Below are positions 32,562 through 42,700 of a DNA stretch of 64,000 nucleotides, piece by piece. The DNA is from Trifolium pratense (Eukaryota > Streptophyta > Magnoliopsida > Fabales > Fabaceae): positions 20,046,337 through 20,110,336 of the forward strand of contig NC_060064.1 in assembly GCF_020283565.1 (NCBI RefSeq), given 5' to 3'. The notes under the pieces were generated by a model, which was not told the origin of the DNA, ran no database searches, and was given only the letters and a program-made list of their open reading frames with translations. How positions within the stretch are numbered: the stretch's first letter is position 1; each line of letters opens with the position of its first letter. The translations under genes were made by a program, and so were the position numbers.

Positions 32562-34513
32562 GGGGGCTGCTAACTTAGACCCAGTTGGGTCTAAGTTAGC
32601 AAGGTGCACCTTTTCAGTTGAACAAAATACCCATTTTTTTAATTTTTGAAAGAATAGAGCAACAGGGGCATTTCTGTAATTTATCCAACAGTACACGCGC
32701 CCCCACCTTCTTTTCCCACCCCCAGGACACGTGGCAGCGTGTGATTGCACAAAATCCACGCGCGTGCATCACACGCGCCGACAGGCGCGCGTGGCTGCAG
32801 CCCACACGCGGAGAGAGAAACTTTTTAAAAAAGAAAGGCCACGTGTCAGCATATGATTGGCTGCGTTAATTTTTTTTTCATTTAATACTTTAAACTCAAT
32901 TATTTCATTGTAAATTAATTTTTTATTTTTTTATTTTTATACCAAAATTCATATATTTTTTTTGTCTACAAATAGAGACTTGGTTGGTTCGTTTGATTTG
33001 GACACAGAAAAAAAAACCCTATTTTTCACTACCTAAATCTCATTTTTCACTACCTTACATCAACTCACTTAAACCATTCTACTAGGAAAATGGTTTCAGA
33101 GTACAAATCTCTGAAACCATTCTACATGCTAAATGGTTTCAGAAGCAAATGACTAATAATCAACTTACTGAAACCATTCTACCAGCAAAATGGTTTCAGA
33201 TTACAACTCTCTGAAACCATTGTACCAGATAAATGGTTTCAGAAGCAAAAACAATTAATAAATTACTCAGTGAAACCATTCTACCAGTAAAATGGTTTCA
33301 GAATACAACTATGTGCAATCATTCTACAAGCTAAATGGTTTCAGAAGCAAATGACTAATAATCAACTTACTGAAACCATTCTACCAGCAAAATGGTTTCA
33401 GATTACAACTCTCTGAAACCATTGTACCAGATAAATGGTTTCAGAAGCAAACACAATTAATAAATTACTCACTGAAACCATTCTACCAGTAAAATGGTTT
33501 CAGAATACAACTATGTGCAACCATTCTACAAGCTAAATGGTTTCAGAAGCAAATGACTAATAATCAACTTACTGAAACCATTCTACCAGCAAAATGGTTT
33601 CAGATTACAACTCTCTGAAACCATTGTACCAGATAAATGGTTTCAGAAGCAAACACAATTAATAAAATTACTCATTGAAACCATTCTACCAGTAAAATGG
33701 TTTCAGAATACAACTATGTGCAACCATTCTACCAGTAAAATGGTTTCAGAAGCAAACATTAGTTTTTAATTACCGTTTTATCTCATTTAATTAACTAAAA
33801 ATAGTTTCAGGTCTCCAAAAATTTCATAAAATACACCAAAAGTTCCAGAATATTATCTACTATTTTCCTGGTATAATGGTTTCAGTGAGTTGGTTGAGTG
33901 GTGCGTGTTAAATTACAACACACAAGTAACGTATTTACTAGACAAAAAATGAGATTAAGGTAGTGAAAAATTGCGTTTTTTTTCGGTGTCCAAATCAAAC
34001 GAACCAAGTCTCTATTTGTAGACAAAAAAAAATTATGAATTTTGGTATAAAAATAAAAAAATAAAAAATTAATTTACAACGAAATAATTGAGTTCAAAGT
34101 ATTAAATGAACAAAAATCACGCCCAGCCAACCATTGTGTGACACGTGTCCTACTTTTAAAAAGCAAATTTTTCTCTCTCCAGGTTGTAATCCAGTGTGGC
34201 GCAGGATCTGGAATCTGATGGATCAGGATGATCTGGGCTGTCTGATTGATCAGACAGTCTTGATGAGATCAGATCTTGGCTGTCTGATTGAAATCAACGG
34301 TCTGTAACCATGGTCCTTCGGTACGCGCGCGACACTGGATCCGCGTCTATTAATGGTTTCCGAAGGTGGGGCGCGTGTACTGTTGGGGTAAAATAACAGA
34401 AATGCCCCTGTTGCTCTATTCTTTCAAAAATTAAAAGAATGTGTATTTTGGTCCAATTGAAAAGGTGCACCTTGCTAACTTAGACCTAACTAGGGTCTAA
34501 GTTAGAAAACCCC
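32562..34513. mobile_element. Large TIR element carrying a hairpin array
   Basis: The ends are inverted: GGGGGCTGCTAACTTAGACC at the left matches the reverse of GGTCTAAGTTAGAAAACCCC at the right. The match continues patchily for about 480 bases on each side ('gaaagaatagagcaacaggg', 'cgtttgatttggacac', 'ctacaaatagagacttgg'). Both sides abut TA repeats, compatible with a TA-rich target duplication of 8-10 bases. The interior has a GC-rich patch with GCGCG motifs (about 32690-32820) and a hairpin array (33073-33760). No transposase gene. Mutator-like is the best guess. Confidence 0.75.
33073..33760. repeat. Array of short hairpins, ~101/202-bp period
   Basis: The pair CTGAAACCATT ... AATGGTTTCAG recurs about fourteen times, each pair separated by about 10 bases and able to form an 11-bp stem. 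The order repeats with a 202-base unit seen at 33151, 33353 and 33555, and each unit consists of two diverged halves of about 102 and 100 bases. It is not a CRISPR array: the spacers are repeats too, and the host is a plant. Confidence 0.9.
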
Positions 34514-34535
34514 TATATATATATATATATATATA
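34514..34535. repeat. (TA)n tract at left border of the viral insert
   Basis: Eleven TA units lie between the right end of the TIR element and the first viral bases. With the tract at 41712-41758 it brackets the pararetrovirus. Confidence 0.9.
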
Positions 34536-34591
34536 AAGAGTTTTATTTTAAAGCGAAACAGTTGAAAATTTAAAGTGAAATTAATTCAAAG

Positions 34592-34687
34592 ATGTCTCGG
34601 TTACTGGATAGGGCTTGGAGCAGAGTTAGTGGTAGAAGCAGTAGGTCTAACAGAACTTTAGTTCCACCTACTTCCTCAAGTACTTAA
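34592..34687 (+). other. Short leader ORF in frame with viral ORF1
   Basis: An ATG at 34592 opens 31 codons, beginning MSRLLDRAW and rich in Arg and Ser, and stops at TAA 34685-34687. It is in the same frame as ORF1, whose first downstream Met is at 34766, and no other stop lies between. It is either a leader mini-ORF or the original N-terminus of ORF1 cut by a point mutation. Confidence 0.5.
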
Positions 34688-34765
34688 CCCACATTAAACC
34701 AAGATACTTTTCAAAATCAAGAATTAGAAGTTCAAGAATTAGAAAATAAATTAATTAATTGGAAT

Positions 34766-37700
34766 ATGCCAGAAGTTAAGTTAAATGAAATCTATAAAAT
34801 TAGTACCTTTGATTTTAAAAGTCAAAAGATTATACATACTCTAGAACAAGCTAGAAACGTAAAAAATAAACAAGAAATATTTACCTTACTAGATAAAAAG
34901 CTATTAGATCAACATTACAGAGATGGTTTTAGATATATTCATCTAGGGTTAGTTCAAGTGGCTGTTAAACCACTTCATAAATTAGGATTAAACTCACCAA
35001 TATTACTAATTTTACGAGATTCAAGAATACGTGATTTTCATGATTCAGTTATAGCTATGCTGGAATCTAATCTTAATGATGGACCAGTTTACTTTAACTG
35101 TTATCCAAATTATTCTATGAGCTTAGGAGATGAAGTAACTAGTAGTTCATTAGTTATTTGTGTCCAACATCAAAACGATAATTTTACCGAAGGAATTTCT
35201 AACGTAGATATTATAACCAGGATAACATATAAAATAACTAATGTTAATTATAATTATAAATCATTAAGATCAACCCCAAAAAATGAAACCTGTATTATTG
35301 AAGCAAATCTTAAAAAATCTAATGTTATTACTCCAAAGATTCTAACAATATCTGAATTACAAGATAAAATACCCGAAGAATGGATAATAGAACATGCCTC
35401 TCAGCCTGAGAAGCTAGAAGCTAGATCCATTAGGGATATCATTACGGACCGTGATGGAAACATTAGGATTAGAATGAACAGGAGTCAATCTTTTAGATAT
35501 AATCAGTCGCCCAGCATAGGATCTTCCTCTGCTAGACATTCTGTAGACTCCACAATTAGATTAAATTTAGCAGGAGTAAATTTCGCTCCAACCATACCAC
35601 AACCTATTTACCAAGAAAGAATCAGTAGATCTCCTTCACCTACTGAATCTCAAATATTAGGAATGATTAAAAGTGAGGAGCCCTTCGAAATTGATAAAAC
35701 CTGGATTAGAGAAGACTTTCTAGCTGATTATAACAAAGAGAAACGTAAATGGTATTTTAATACCTTTTCTGAAGATAAAAGAAATCTATATCTAAAATTA
35801 TTTTATCAATTCTTAGAACATCACGAAGTAAATATTTACTTCTTTACATGGTTCGAATTATACTGCTTAGATAACAATATTCCAAATCTTTATGCTAAAA
35901 AATTATTTTTAAACACTAAAACCAGAATGAGTATTAAGTGGAAGACTGCTCGGAGGGAAATAGTTGAAGCTATTCATCCCCCTTTAGAAGCTATCAAAAT
36001 TACCCCACCTAAAGAAAATATTGAAATAGAAGCCTCGCCTTTTAAAATTATAACTAATCCTACTGAATCAAAGAAAGAAATAAATAATATTCATAGTCAA
36101 TTAAACTACACAAACCAAATATTACACACCATGGCTCAACAATTAGACCGAGTTGAACAATTATTACCAGAAACATTAGATGTTAAAACATCTGACCCAA
36201 CTAGACCAATCTATCATTACAATATACCCTCAGATAAAGAAATTAAAAATTTAACCTTAGGATTTAATCCAGAACAAAAATTAGATGAATTAGTTGATAG
36301 ATTAAAAATCTTAAACATAGGATCCACATCAGAAGTAAAAATTAACACATTATCATTTGAAGATAACGAAGAGAATATTCTCTCTCGTTTGGATAAGGCC
36401 CCCCGGCCTAAAACTAGAAATTATTACCCTAGACCTTCCTTTGCTGATGTTCAGTTTGAGGAAAGAAATAGTTTCATCGGAGATAGTTACTCCGGAGACT
36501 GTATTATAGAGTGGAACATAGATGGTGCATCTGAACATCATATATTAAATATTATTCAAAATATGACCATGGCAGCCACTGCCTTTAAAATTAAAAAGAA
36601 TTCAGATAGAAAAACAAAAGATATGCTAGTAATGGGATTTACTGGTCAATTAAAAGGTTGGTGGGATAATATCCTCAGTGAGGAAGATAAATTAAAAATT
36701 GATTCGGCAGTTAAAATAGAAACAAACGAAGAAATTTGTGTTACAACCCTATTATATGCGATAACCAAGTTCTTTATAGGAGAACCTTTAAAATTACAAC
36801 AAAGAGCGTCCGATCAACTATTAAATCTTTATTGCCCAACTATGTCGGATTATCGCTGGTATAAAGATATGTTTCTTTCTAAGTTATGTTTGCGTCCTGA
36901 TGGGGCAGCCATTTATTGGAAAGAAAGATTTATTAGTGGTTTACCTAGATTATTTGCAGAAAAAGTTAAAAGTAACATTAGACAAAATTATAGTGGAGAG
37001 ATCCCTTTTAATTCATTAACTTTAGGAGAAATATCAAATTATATTGTAGAAACTGGTTTGCAAATTTGTACAGATTATAAATTACAAAATAAGATTAAAA
37101 GTGAAAAAGCAAATAATAGAAAAGAAATGGGTTCGTTTTGTGAGCAGTATGGTGCTACCCCTATTCGAGCTCCTAGCAACCCTAAAAGCAAGAAAAAATC
37201 CTTTAATAAGAATAAGAAAAACATTTCCAATTATTACAAGAAAAGCAAAAACCAAAAAGAAAATTATCAAGAAGATAAAAGATTTTATAAAAAACCAAAA
37301 CATAAGAATAGTAAAAAACCTTATCAGAAAACTAGTAACAAAAATAAAGACATTAAATGTTACAAGTGTGGACGATTTGGACATTATGCTAATGACTGTA
37401 AAGTCAGAGAAAAAATTCAACAAATAAGTAAATTAGATATTTCAGAAGAATTAAAACAAAATCTAATTCATACATTAGAAAATATAATGCTATTATCAGA
37501 AGAAGAATCCTCTTCGTCTAATGAATTTGAGGATATTAATCAATTAGTTGAATCTAGTGATTCTAGCGAAGAAGAATCAGATGAGTGTTTAGGTATAGAT
37601 TTTTGTAATTGTAACAACTGCATTAAAAGCATTAATGTTTTAACTAATCATCAGGCTAATACTTTAATAGGAATACTAGATAAGATGGAAGAATCTGAAA

Positions 37701-39979
37701 GTAAGCAAGCCTTTATGAGACAAATTAAAGATATTATAGATGATAATGAAATAACTAAAAAAGAATTACATAAAGTGGAATTTAAAGATGTTATGGATCT
37801 ATTTAAAAAACCCTCGCCAGGAACTATAACAATAAAAGATCTAAAGGAAGAAATTACGATTCTCAAAAATGAGATTAGATCATTAAAAACTAGAGATGAT
37901 GAGCTAGAGGTAAAACTTCTAGAAATACAAGGAACCATGATTATCCAAGAACAAAATAGGTTACGAGCTACTAGTTCTAATAAAGAACACGAAGAAGAAA
38001 CCTACATTAATAAAATAGAAAAAATGATATCCCATAAATGGTATACTAAGATAAAATTAATAATCAAAGATACAGCTTATGAATTTACTGCTTTAGTAGA
38101 CTCTGGAGCAGATTTAAATTGCATACAAGAAGGATTAATACCTACCCAGTTTTACGAAAAGACTAAGGAATCATTAAGAGGAGCTAATGGAACTAGATTA
38201 CAAGTCTCTTATAAATTATCTAACGCTAAAGTTTGTAAAGAAAAAGTTTGTTACATAACTTCCTTTTTGTTAGTAAAAAATATTACAGAAGAAATTATTC
38301 TAGGAACACCCTTTTTAACCTTACTTTACCCCCTTAAAGTAGATGAAAATGGTATAACCACTACAGTCTTAGGTAGGGAAATTAATTTTGAGTTCTTAGA
38401 TAAACCAAAAGTTAGAGATTTAAACTCTGTTCGAGAAAGAGCCATATCTCGAATTAACTTAATAAGTAAAAAGAAAAGGCAAATTAATTTTATTAATAAA
38501 GAAATACGATTTAAGAGAATAGAAGAACAGATAGGATCACCAATTATTAAAGAAAGAATTGATAATGTTTTAGAAAAATTTAAAAAGGACCTTTGTTCAG
38601 AACAGCCCAATGCGTTCTGGAAAAGAAAAGTACACACTATCTCTTTACCTTACGAACAAGATTTTAAAGAAGTTGATATACCAACTAAAGCTCGACCCAT
38701 ACAAATGAATCAACAACACCTAGAATACTGTAAAAAAGAAATACAAGAATATTTAGATAAAGGGTTAATTAGGCCAAGCAAATCTCCCTGGAGTTGCTCG
38801 GCGTTTTATGTAATCAATGCTTCAGAATTAGAACGAGGAAGTCCACGATTAGTAATAAATTATAAACCATTAAACAAAGCATTAAAATGGATTAGGTATC
38901 CTATACCTAATAAAAAAGATTTAATAAATAGATTACATAATAAAAGTATTTACTCAAAATTTGATTTAAAATCAGGATATTATCAAATTCAATTAGAAGA
39001 AAAAGATAAATATAAAACAGCATTTGTGGTACCATTTGGTCATTACGAATGGAACGTTATGCCTTTAGGATTAAAAAATGCCCCTTCTGAATTTCAGAAT
39101 ATTATGAACACCATATTTAATAATTATTCAGATTTCACCATAATATACTTAGACGACATATTAGTTTTTTCGGATTCGATTAACCAACATTTTCACCATA
39201 TGGAATTATTTTATCAAATCATTAAAAATAATGGATTGGTACTATCTGAAAGAAAATTAAAGATATATCAGTCAAAAATTAGATTTTTAGGCTTTGATAT
39301 AACACAAGGAATGTACACTCCAATTAGTAGGTCATTAGAATTTGTTAGTAAATTTCCTAATGAACTAAAAGATAAGACCCAATTACAAAGGTTTTTAGGT
39401 TGTGTTAATTATGTGTCAGATTTTATTCCTAATTTAAGAACCATATGTATCCCTTTGTTTAAAAGACTTAGGAAAAATCCACCTCCTTGGGATGATACCA
39501 TGACCCAGAGTATATTACAACTTAAGACTATAGTGAAAAAATTACCCTGTCTAGGAATACCAGATCCTACAGCCAAATTAATAGTGGAAACTGATGCCTC
39601 TGATCTTGGTTTTGGAGGAATCTTAAAGCAAATATTGCCGGGTATGGATAAGGAACAAGTGGTCAGATATTATTCTGGAGCTTGGAACCCAGCCCAATTA
39701 AAATATAGTACTATTAAAAAAGAAATTTTATCAATTGTTTTATGCATTACAAAATTTCAAGATGATTTATTTTCTAAGAAATTTTTATTAAAAACTGATT
39801 GCAAAGCTGCAACCAGCGTTTTACAAAAAGATGTAAAAAATTTAGTTTCAAAACATATTTTTGCTAGATGGCAATCATTACTCTCCTGTTTTGATTTCGA
39901 GATTGAGCATATACAAGGAATTAAGAATTCCTTGCCAGACTTTCTAACCAGAGAATTTCTACAGGGTAAACATGAGTAG
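34766..39979 (+). CDS. Pararetroviral polyprotein (MP-CP-PR-RT-RH)
   Basis: An uninterrupted 1737-codon frame. In order: a 30K-type movement protein region (about residues 1-230); a coiled, charged linker; a coat protein region with the GQLKGWWDN motif and a Lys-rich tail; a CCHC knuckle CYKCGRFGHYANDC starting at residue 865; a Glu/Ser-rich acidic stretch; an aspartic protease with DSG at 1112-1114; a reverse transcriptase with YLDD at 1461-1464; and an RNase H with its first acidic residue at Asp1610 (ETDASD). These are the activities of a caulimovirid polyprotein: movement, encapsidation, self-cleavage and reverse transcription of pregenomic RNA. Codon use is strongly A/T-ending, unlike the host genes nearby. 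The stop overlaps the ORF2 start by 8 bases. Catalytic residues look intact, but function is not implied. Confidence 0.9.
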   Translation: MPEVKLNEIYKISTFDFKSQKIIHTLEQARNVKNKQEIFTLLDKKLLDQHYRDGFRYIHLGLVQVAVKPLHKLGLNSPILLILRDSRIRDFHDSVIAMLESNLNDGPVYFNCYPNYSMSLGDEVTSSSLVICVQHQNDNFTEGISNVDIITRITYKITNVNYNYKSLRSTPKNETCIIEANLKKSNVITPKILTISELQDKIPEEWIIEHASQPEKLEARSIRDIITDRDGNIRIRMNRSQSFRYNQSPSIGSSSARHSVDSTIRLNLAGVNFAPTIPQPIYQERISRSPSPTESQILGMIKSEEPFEIDKTWIREDFLADYNKEKRKWYFNTFSEDKRNLYLKLFYQFLEHHEVNIYFFTWFELYCLDNNIPNLYAKKLFLNTKTRMSIKWKTARREIVEAIHPPLEAIKITPPKENIEIEASPFKIITNPTESKKEINNIHSQLNYTNQILHTMAQQLDRVEQLLPETLDVKTSDPTRPIYHYNIPSDKEIKNLTLGFNPEQKLDELVDRLKILNIGSTSEVKINTLSFEDNEENILSRLDKAPRPKTRNYYPRPSFADVQFEERNSFIGDSYSGDCIIEWNIDGASEHHILNIIQNMTMAATAFKIKKNSDRKTKDMLVMGFTGQLKGWWDNILSEEDKLKIDSAVKIETNEEICVTTLLYAITKFFIGEPLKLQQRASDQLLNLYCPTMSDYRWYKDMFLSKLCLRPDGAAIYWKERFISGLPRLFAEKVKSNIRQNYSGEIPFNSLTLGEISNYIVETGLQICTDYKLQNKIKSEKANNRKEMGSFCEQYGATPIRAPSNPKSKKKSFNKNKKNISNYYKKSKNQKENYQEDKRFYKKPKHKNSKKPYQKTSNKNKDIKCYKCGRFGHYANDCKVREKIQQISKLDISEELKQNLIHTLENIMLLSEEESSSSNEFEDINQLVESSDSSEEESDECLGIDFCNCNNCIKSINVLTNHQANTLIGILDKMEESESKQAFMRQIKDIIDDNEITKKELHKVEFKDVMDLFKKPSPGTITIKDLKEEITILKNEIRSLKTRDDELEVKLLEIQGTMIIQEQNRLRATSSNKEHEEETYINKIEKMISHKWYTKIKLIIKDTAYEFTALVDSGADLNCIQEGLIPTQFYEKTKESLRGANGTRLQVSYKLSNAKVCKEKVCYITSFLLVKNITEEIILGTPFLTLLYPLKVDENGITTTVLGREINFEFLDKPKVRDLNSVRERAISRINLISKKKRQINFINKEIRFKRIEEQIGSPIIKERIDNVLEKFKKDLCSEQPNAFWKRKVHTISLPYEQDFKEVDIPTKARPIQMNQQHLEYCKKEIQEYLDKGLIRPSKSPWSCSAFYVINASELERGSPRLVINYKPLNKALKWIRYPIPNKKDLINRLHNKSIYSKFDLKSGYYQIQLEEKDKYKTAFVVPFGHYEWNVMPLGLKNAPSEFQNIMNTIFNNYSDFTIIYLDDILVFSDSINQHFHHMELFYQIIKNNGLVLSERKLKIYQSKIRFLGFDITQGMYTPISRSLEFVSKFPNELKDKTQLQRFLGCVNYVSDFIPNLRTICIPLFKRLRKNPPPWDDTMTQSILQLKTIVKKLPCLGIPDPTAKLIVETDASDLGFGGILKQILPGMDKEQVVRYYSGAWNPAQLKYSTIKKEILSIVLCITKFQDDLFSKKFLLKTDCKAATSVLQKDVKNLVSKHIFARWQSLLSCFDFEIEHIQGIKNSLPDFLTREFLQGKHE

Positions 39980-41240
39980 CAAAGCAACATCAGATCCTCG
40001 GGATAATTATGGTCCACCAAAAATATCAAACAAAGAATTAGCTTTGGGATCTTCCTCATCAGACAAAACATTAGCATTAGGTTCACCTTCTTATTTAAAT
40101 AAAATTATGTCCAGTCCCCAATCAATTACATCAAAAATTAGACCACAATCAGGAATTAGACCTTGTCTAATATCCCCTTTACATTTTTCATCACAACTGG
40201 CTAGCCCAGCATCTCAAAAATCTCGTCCATCAAAATTAGCCTATTATTCACCCCCAGAATCAACTCCCAAATCAACCTTTATTACTAAAAGTCAAATTGT
40301 ACCAATCTTACCATTAGAATCGTCATACTGTCCAGCTAATTCCTCATTACTCCAGATAGTATCCAAGATATTACCTTCGGGCTTCTTTTACCTACCAGAA
40401 GACTCGAATCTTTTTAAAACTAGAAAATTTTACGAATTCATTTTGATAGATACTGATTCTATTACGTTAACCCATCATTATGATCAAAAGGATTCAAATA
40501 AAATTACCTTTTCCAAATTTAAGATTAATAAAGTCCTTTCTCCAGTCGACTGGAACCAACCCCCTTATAAAGAGAAAACATTAAGCAGAACATTTGTTCC
40601 ACAATGCTACAACTACTTTGATTATATGAAGGCATGGTATCACTTTCTAGATATTGAGCCTTTCAACCATACTTGGTTTATTTGGTTTAATGAAGGTATA
40701 TCAATTAACTTCCCAAATTGGTTTTTAGAATGGTTTTACACCGTTGGACCAATTTTAGAGATTTTACCAGATTATGCTCAAGAAGCTTTTAATGTTTTTA
40801 AAGAAATTACTACTTGCCCGCCTCATAAGGCTCTACTTTGTTTTTGCGCGGTTTTTGGAATTACTTGGATTTCTTCCTGGACTATGTCCACCGCCCCTTT
40901 ATGGGAGGAAGCCTTGCCTCAACAATTAATAAAAAAGTATTCGGTAAAATGGTGGAGCAAGTTCAACCCCGACCTGATCTCCCCTACCAGATTAAATGCT
41001 TGGTTTGCGGCCAATCCTGGCCTTTGTAAAGAATCTCAGGCAACATTACCAGCTCTTAATGAATTCTCGACATTACAGCCCCAGCTTTTGGAATCATTAC
41101 AAAAGGTTACTAATCCTCGCGAGTTTATGGAAAAGTTAAAGGAAGCTATGTCAGTATTGTCTGACAACGACAGTACTAGCATCACAAGTGCTACCGATAA
41201 TCAAAATGAAGATGACTGTTATGGGATGCTAGATCTCTAA
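39972..41240 (+). CDS. Pararetroviral ORF2, unknown function
   Basis: 422 codons, starting within the ORF1 stop region (ATGAGTAG, 8-base overlap, shifted frame), which suggests coupled translation from one RNA. Residues 1-110 are low-complexity and rich in Ser, Pro and Leu. About residues 140-330 are Trp/Phe/Tyr-rich (AWYHFLDIEPFNHTWFIWF, WFLEWFYTVGP) and look like a folded domain. The C-terminus is acidic and Ser-rich. I recognise no enzyme motif. An extra ORF of about this size downstream of the polyprotein is a known feature of some florendoviruses, and its role is not established. The frame is intact. Confidence 0.8.
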   Translation: MSSKATSDPRDNYGPPKISNKELALGSSSSDKTLALGSPSYLNKIMSSPQSITSKIRPQSGIRPCLISPLHFSSQLASPASQKSRPSKLAYYSPPESTPKSTFITKSQIVPILPLESSYCPANSSLLQIVSKILPSGFFYLPEDSNLFKTRKFYEFILIDTDSITLTHHYDQKDSNKITFSKFKINKVLSPVDWNQPPYKEKTLSRTFVPQCYNYFDYMKAWYHFLDIEPFNHTWFIWFNEGISINFPNWFLEWFYTVGPILEILPDYAQEAFNVFKEITTCPPHKALLCFCAVFGITWISSWTMSTAPLWEEALPQQLIKKYSVKWWSKFNPDLISPTRLNAWFAANPGLCKESQATLPALNEFSTLQPQLLESLQKVTNPREFMEKLKEAMSVLSDNDSTSITSATDNQNEDDCYGMLDL

Positions 41241-41450
41241 AGACTCTGCAATTATTGTTGATATTATTGAAGGAAATTATTGTTGAAATTATTAAAGGAA
41301 TCTGCTTTCGGTGCCTGGTGGGAAATTGTCTGCCATTCCTGTCGGCCACATATTATTACTTTTGTCGTTTATTACTATTTACTTTACAGCTGTTATAGAA
41401 TTATTGATTGTAATTTATTAAATTTTGGAATCCGAACTCATCCTTCTCCT

Positions 41451-41458
41451 ATAAAAGG
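41451..41458 (+). promoter_or_regulatory. TATA box of the viral pregenomic RNA promoter
   Basis: TATAAAAG within the 470-base region after ORF2, preceded by a CT-rich stretch. It lies about 90 bases before a poly-A signal, the usual caulimovirid arrangement in which transcription starts just after the TATA box and the signal is passed once before use. Confidence 0.6.
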
Positions 41459-41546
41459 ATGTTTCGTTCATTATGTAAGGCATGCAAAATTTTGAGAATC
41501 AAAACCTCAGAAGCTTGTTTTGCCTCTACTACTGTAAGAATTTATG

Positions 41547-41552
41547 AATAAA
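41547..41552 (+). terminator. Poly-A signal of the viral pregenomic RNA
   Basis: AATAAA, with T-rich sequence following, about 90 bases downstream of the viral TATA box. Confidence 0.55.
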
Positions 41553-41708
41553 ATGTTTTTATCGAATAATTTTTATTTTTTCCTTTACGTTATTAAATTC
41601 ATTATATTTATTATTGATGATTTAACAGTATTTATTAATCTTTTACCTTTATTTTCTTCATGCAATACTTTTATTACTATTATGTTTTATTTTTCCGCAT
41701 ATTGCTCT

Positions 41709-41711
<3 letters not shown>

Positions 41712-41758
<47 letters not shown>
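41712..41758. repeat. (TA)n tract at right border of the viral insert
   Basis: About 23 TA units directly after the viral intergenic region. It pairs with the tract at 34514-34535. Confidence 0.9.
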
Positions 41759-41761
<3 letters not shown>

Positions 41762-42700
41762 GTTGAATAAGTTATTTCTTGAAAAAAAATTAAAACAGGA
41801 TATAATAATATTTTACCTTTATTTATTCATCTACTATCGAAAAAACTAAAAATGTTGTAATCAAAATGTAATGTCTTCAATCTTTCATCGATCAATATTG
41901 TTATTTCGACACATCTTTAACTCTTGTAGATATGTTTAATATACGCTTAAGAAGTGTATAAGAAAAGAAAAAAAAATTGGAACACTTGTCCGGCACGTGT
42001 CGTATAAGTGTCTTACAGGTGTCAGACACGAATCAAATGAGTGTCAAAGTAAATAAAAAAAAAATTATTTTTTTTGGACTTCAGTTTGAGCTATCCAACA
42101 TATATCGTACAAGTGTTATACGAGTATCAGACACCGACATATGTCAAACACCGTGAGACATCGCTTGCTCTTTTTCTTTTGTCAAAACACTCTCTTAAAA
42201 TTTCAAATCCAATAGATTTATGTGTCAAAAAAAGCAAAAAATCCAATTGACTCTCTTATAAAATTACAAGAGATTGATCCTCGTAAATTAGGAAACTTTG
42301 TCCAATATTTTTTTTTTTTTTTTTTGATAAGTAAACTTTGTCCAATATAGAAATCCGAAAAAGACTAGACTCCTCCATCCACGCATCACAAACCGCTTCA
42401 CTTTACTCACACTTTCCCTCTTTTATTCTTCTACCATCGTCACTGAGTCACACACTCCCGAGTCACTCACGGACTCACTCTTCCCTTTCTCAAACAAACA
42501 AAAAAACAAACACAAACCTTAAAACCTCGTTCTTTCTCAAAAACCATGCGCTGTTCCCGTTTTACCCCTCGCTTTTTTCTCTATTTCCCTATCTATACCA
42601 CCGAACCAAAACCCTTAATCGGAGCAAACCATACTTCATCAAGATTCTGCTCCCGATAAAATAAACTCTAATTTTTTTTTATTATAGTTTAAATTTTTCT
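41759..42700. other. Upstream region of the FkbM-like gene
   Basis: AT-rich to about 42350, then C/T- and CA-rich leader-like sequence (repeated 'actcac' and 'cactc' motifs at 42395-42490) up to the ATG at 42701, probably promoter and 5' UTR. A duplicated 'gtgtc' motif cluster lies at 41990-42150. No gene is seen. Confidence 0.5.

Larger units (their letters stand above)
34536..41711 (+). other. Endogenous pararetrovirus (Caulimoviridae, florendovirus-like)
   Basis: About 7.2 kb of plant dsDNA pararetrovirus sequence: a long polyprotein ORF, an overlapping second ORF and an intergenic region with a TATA box and poly-A signal. The gene order (movement, coat, protease, reverse transcriptase, RNase H, then ORF2) and the position within TA dinucleotide repeats fit what is known of endogenous florendoviruses. 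There are no LTRs and no integrase. One genome-length unit is present and no second partial copy was seen. No TGGTATCAGAG primer site is visible. One in-frame stop lies in the 5' leader extension, while the main frame is uninterrupted. Assignment below family level is an inference. Confidence 0.85.

Noticed and set aside
33073..33760. CRISPR array
   Set aside because: The intervening sequences are themselves repeated, the repeats alternate in orientation, and the genome is a plant nuclear one.
34536..41711. LTR (Gypsy-type) retrotransposon
   Set aside because: There are no LTRs and no integrase. A movement-protein region, a coat region and an ORF2 are present, as in Caulimoviridae.
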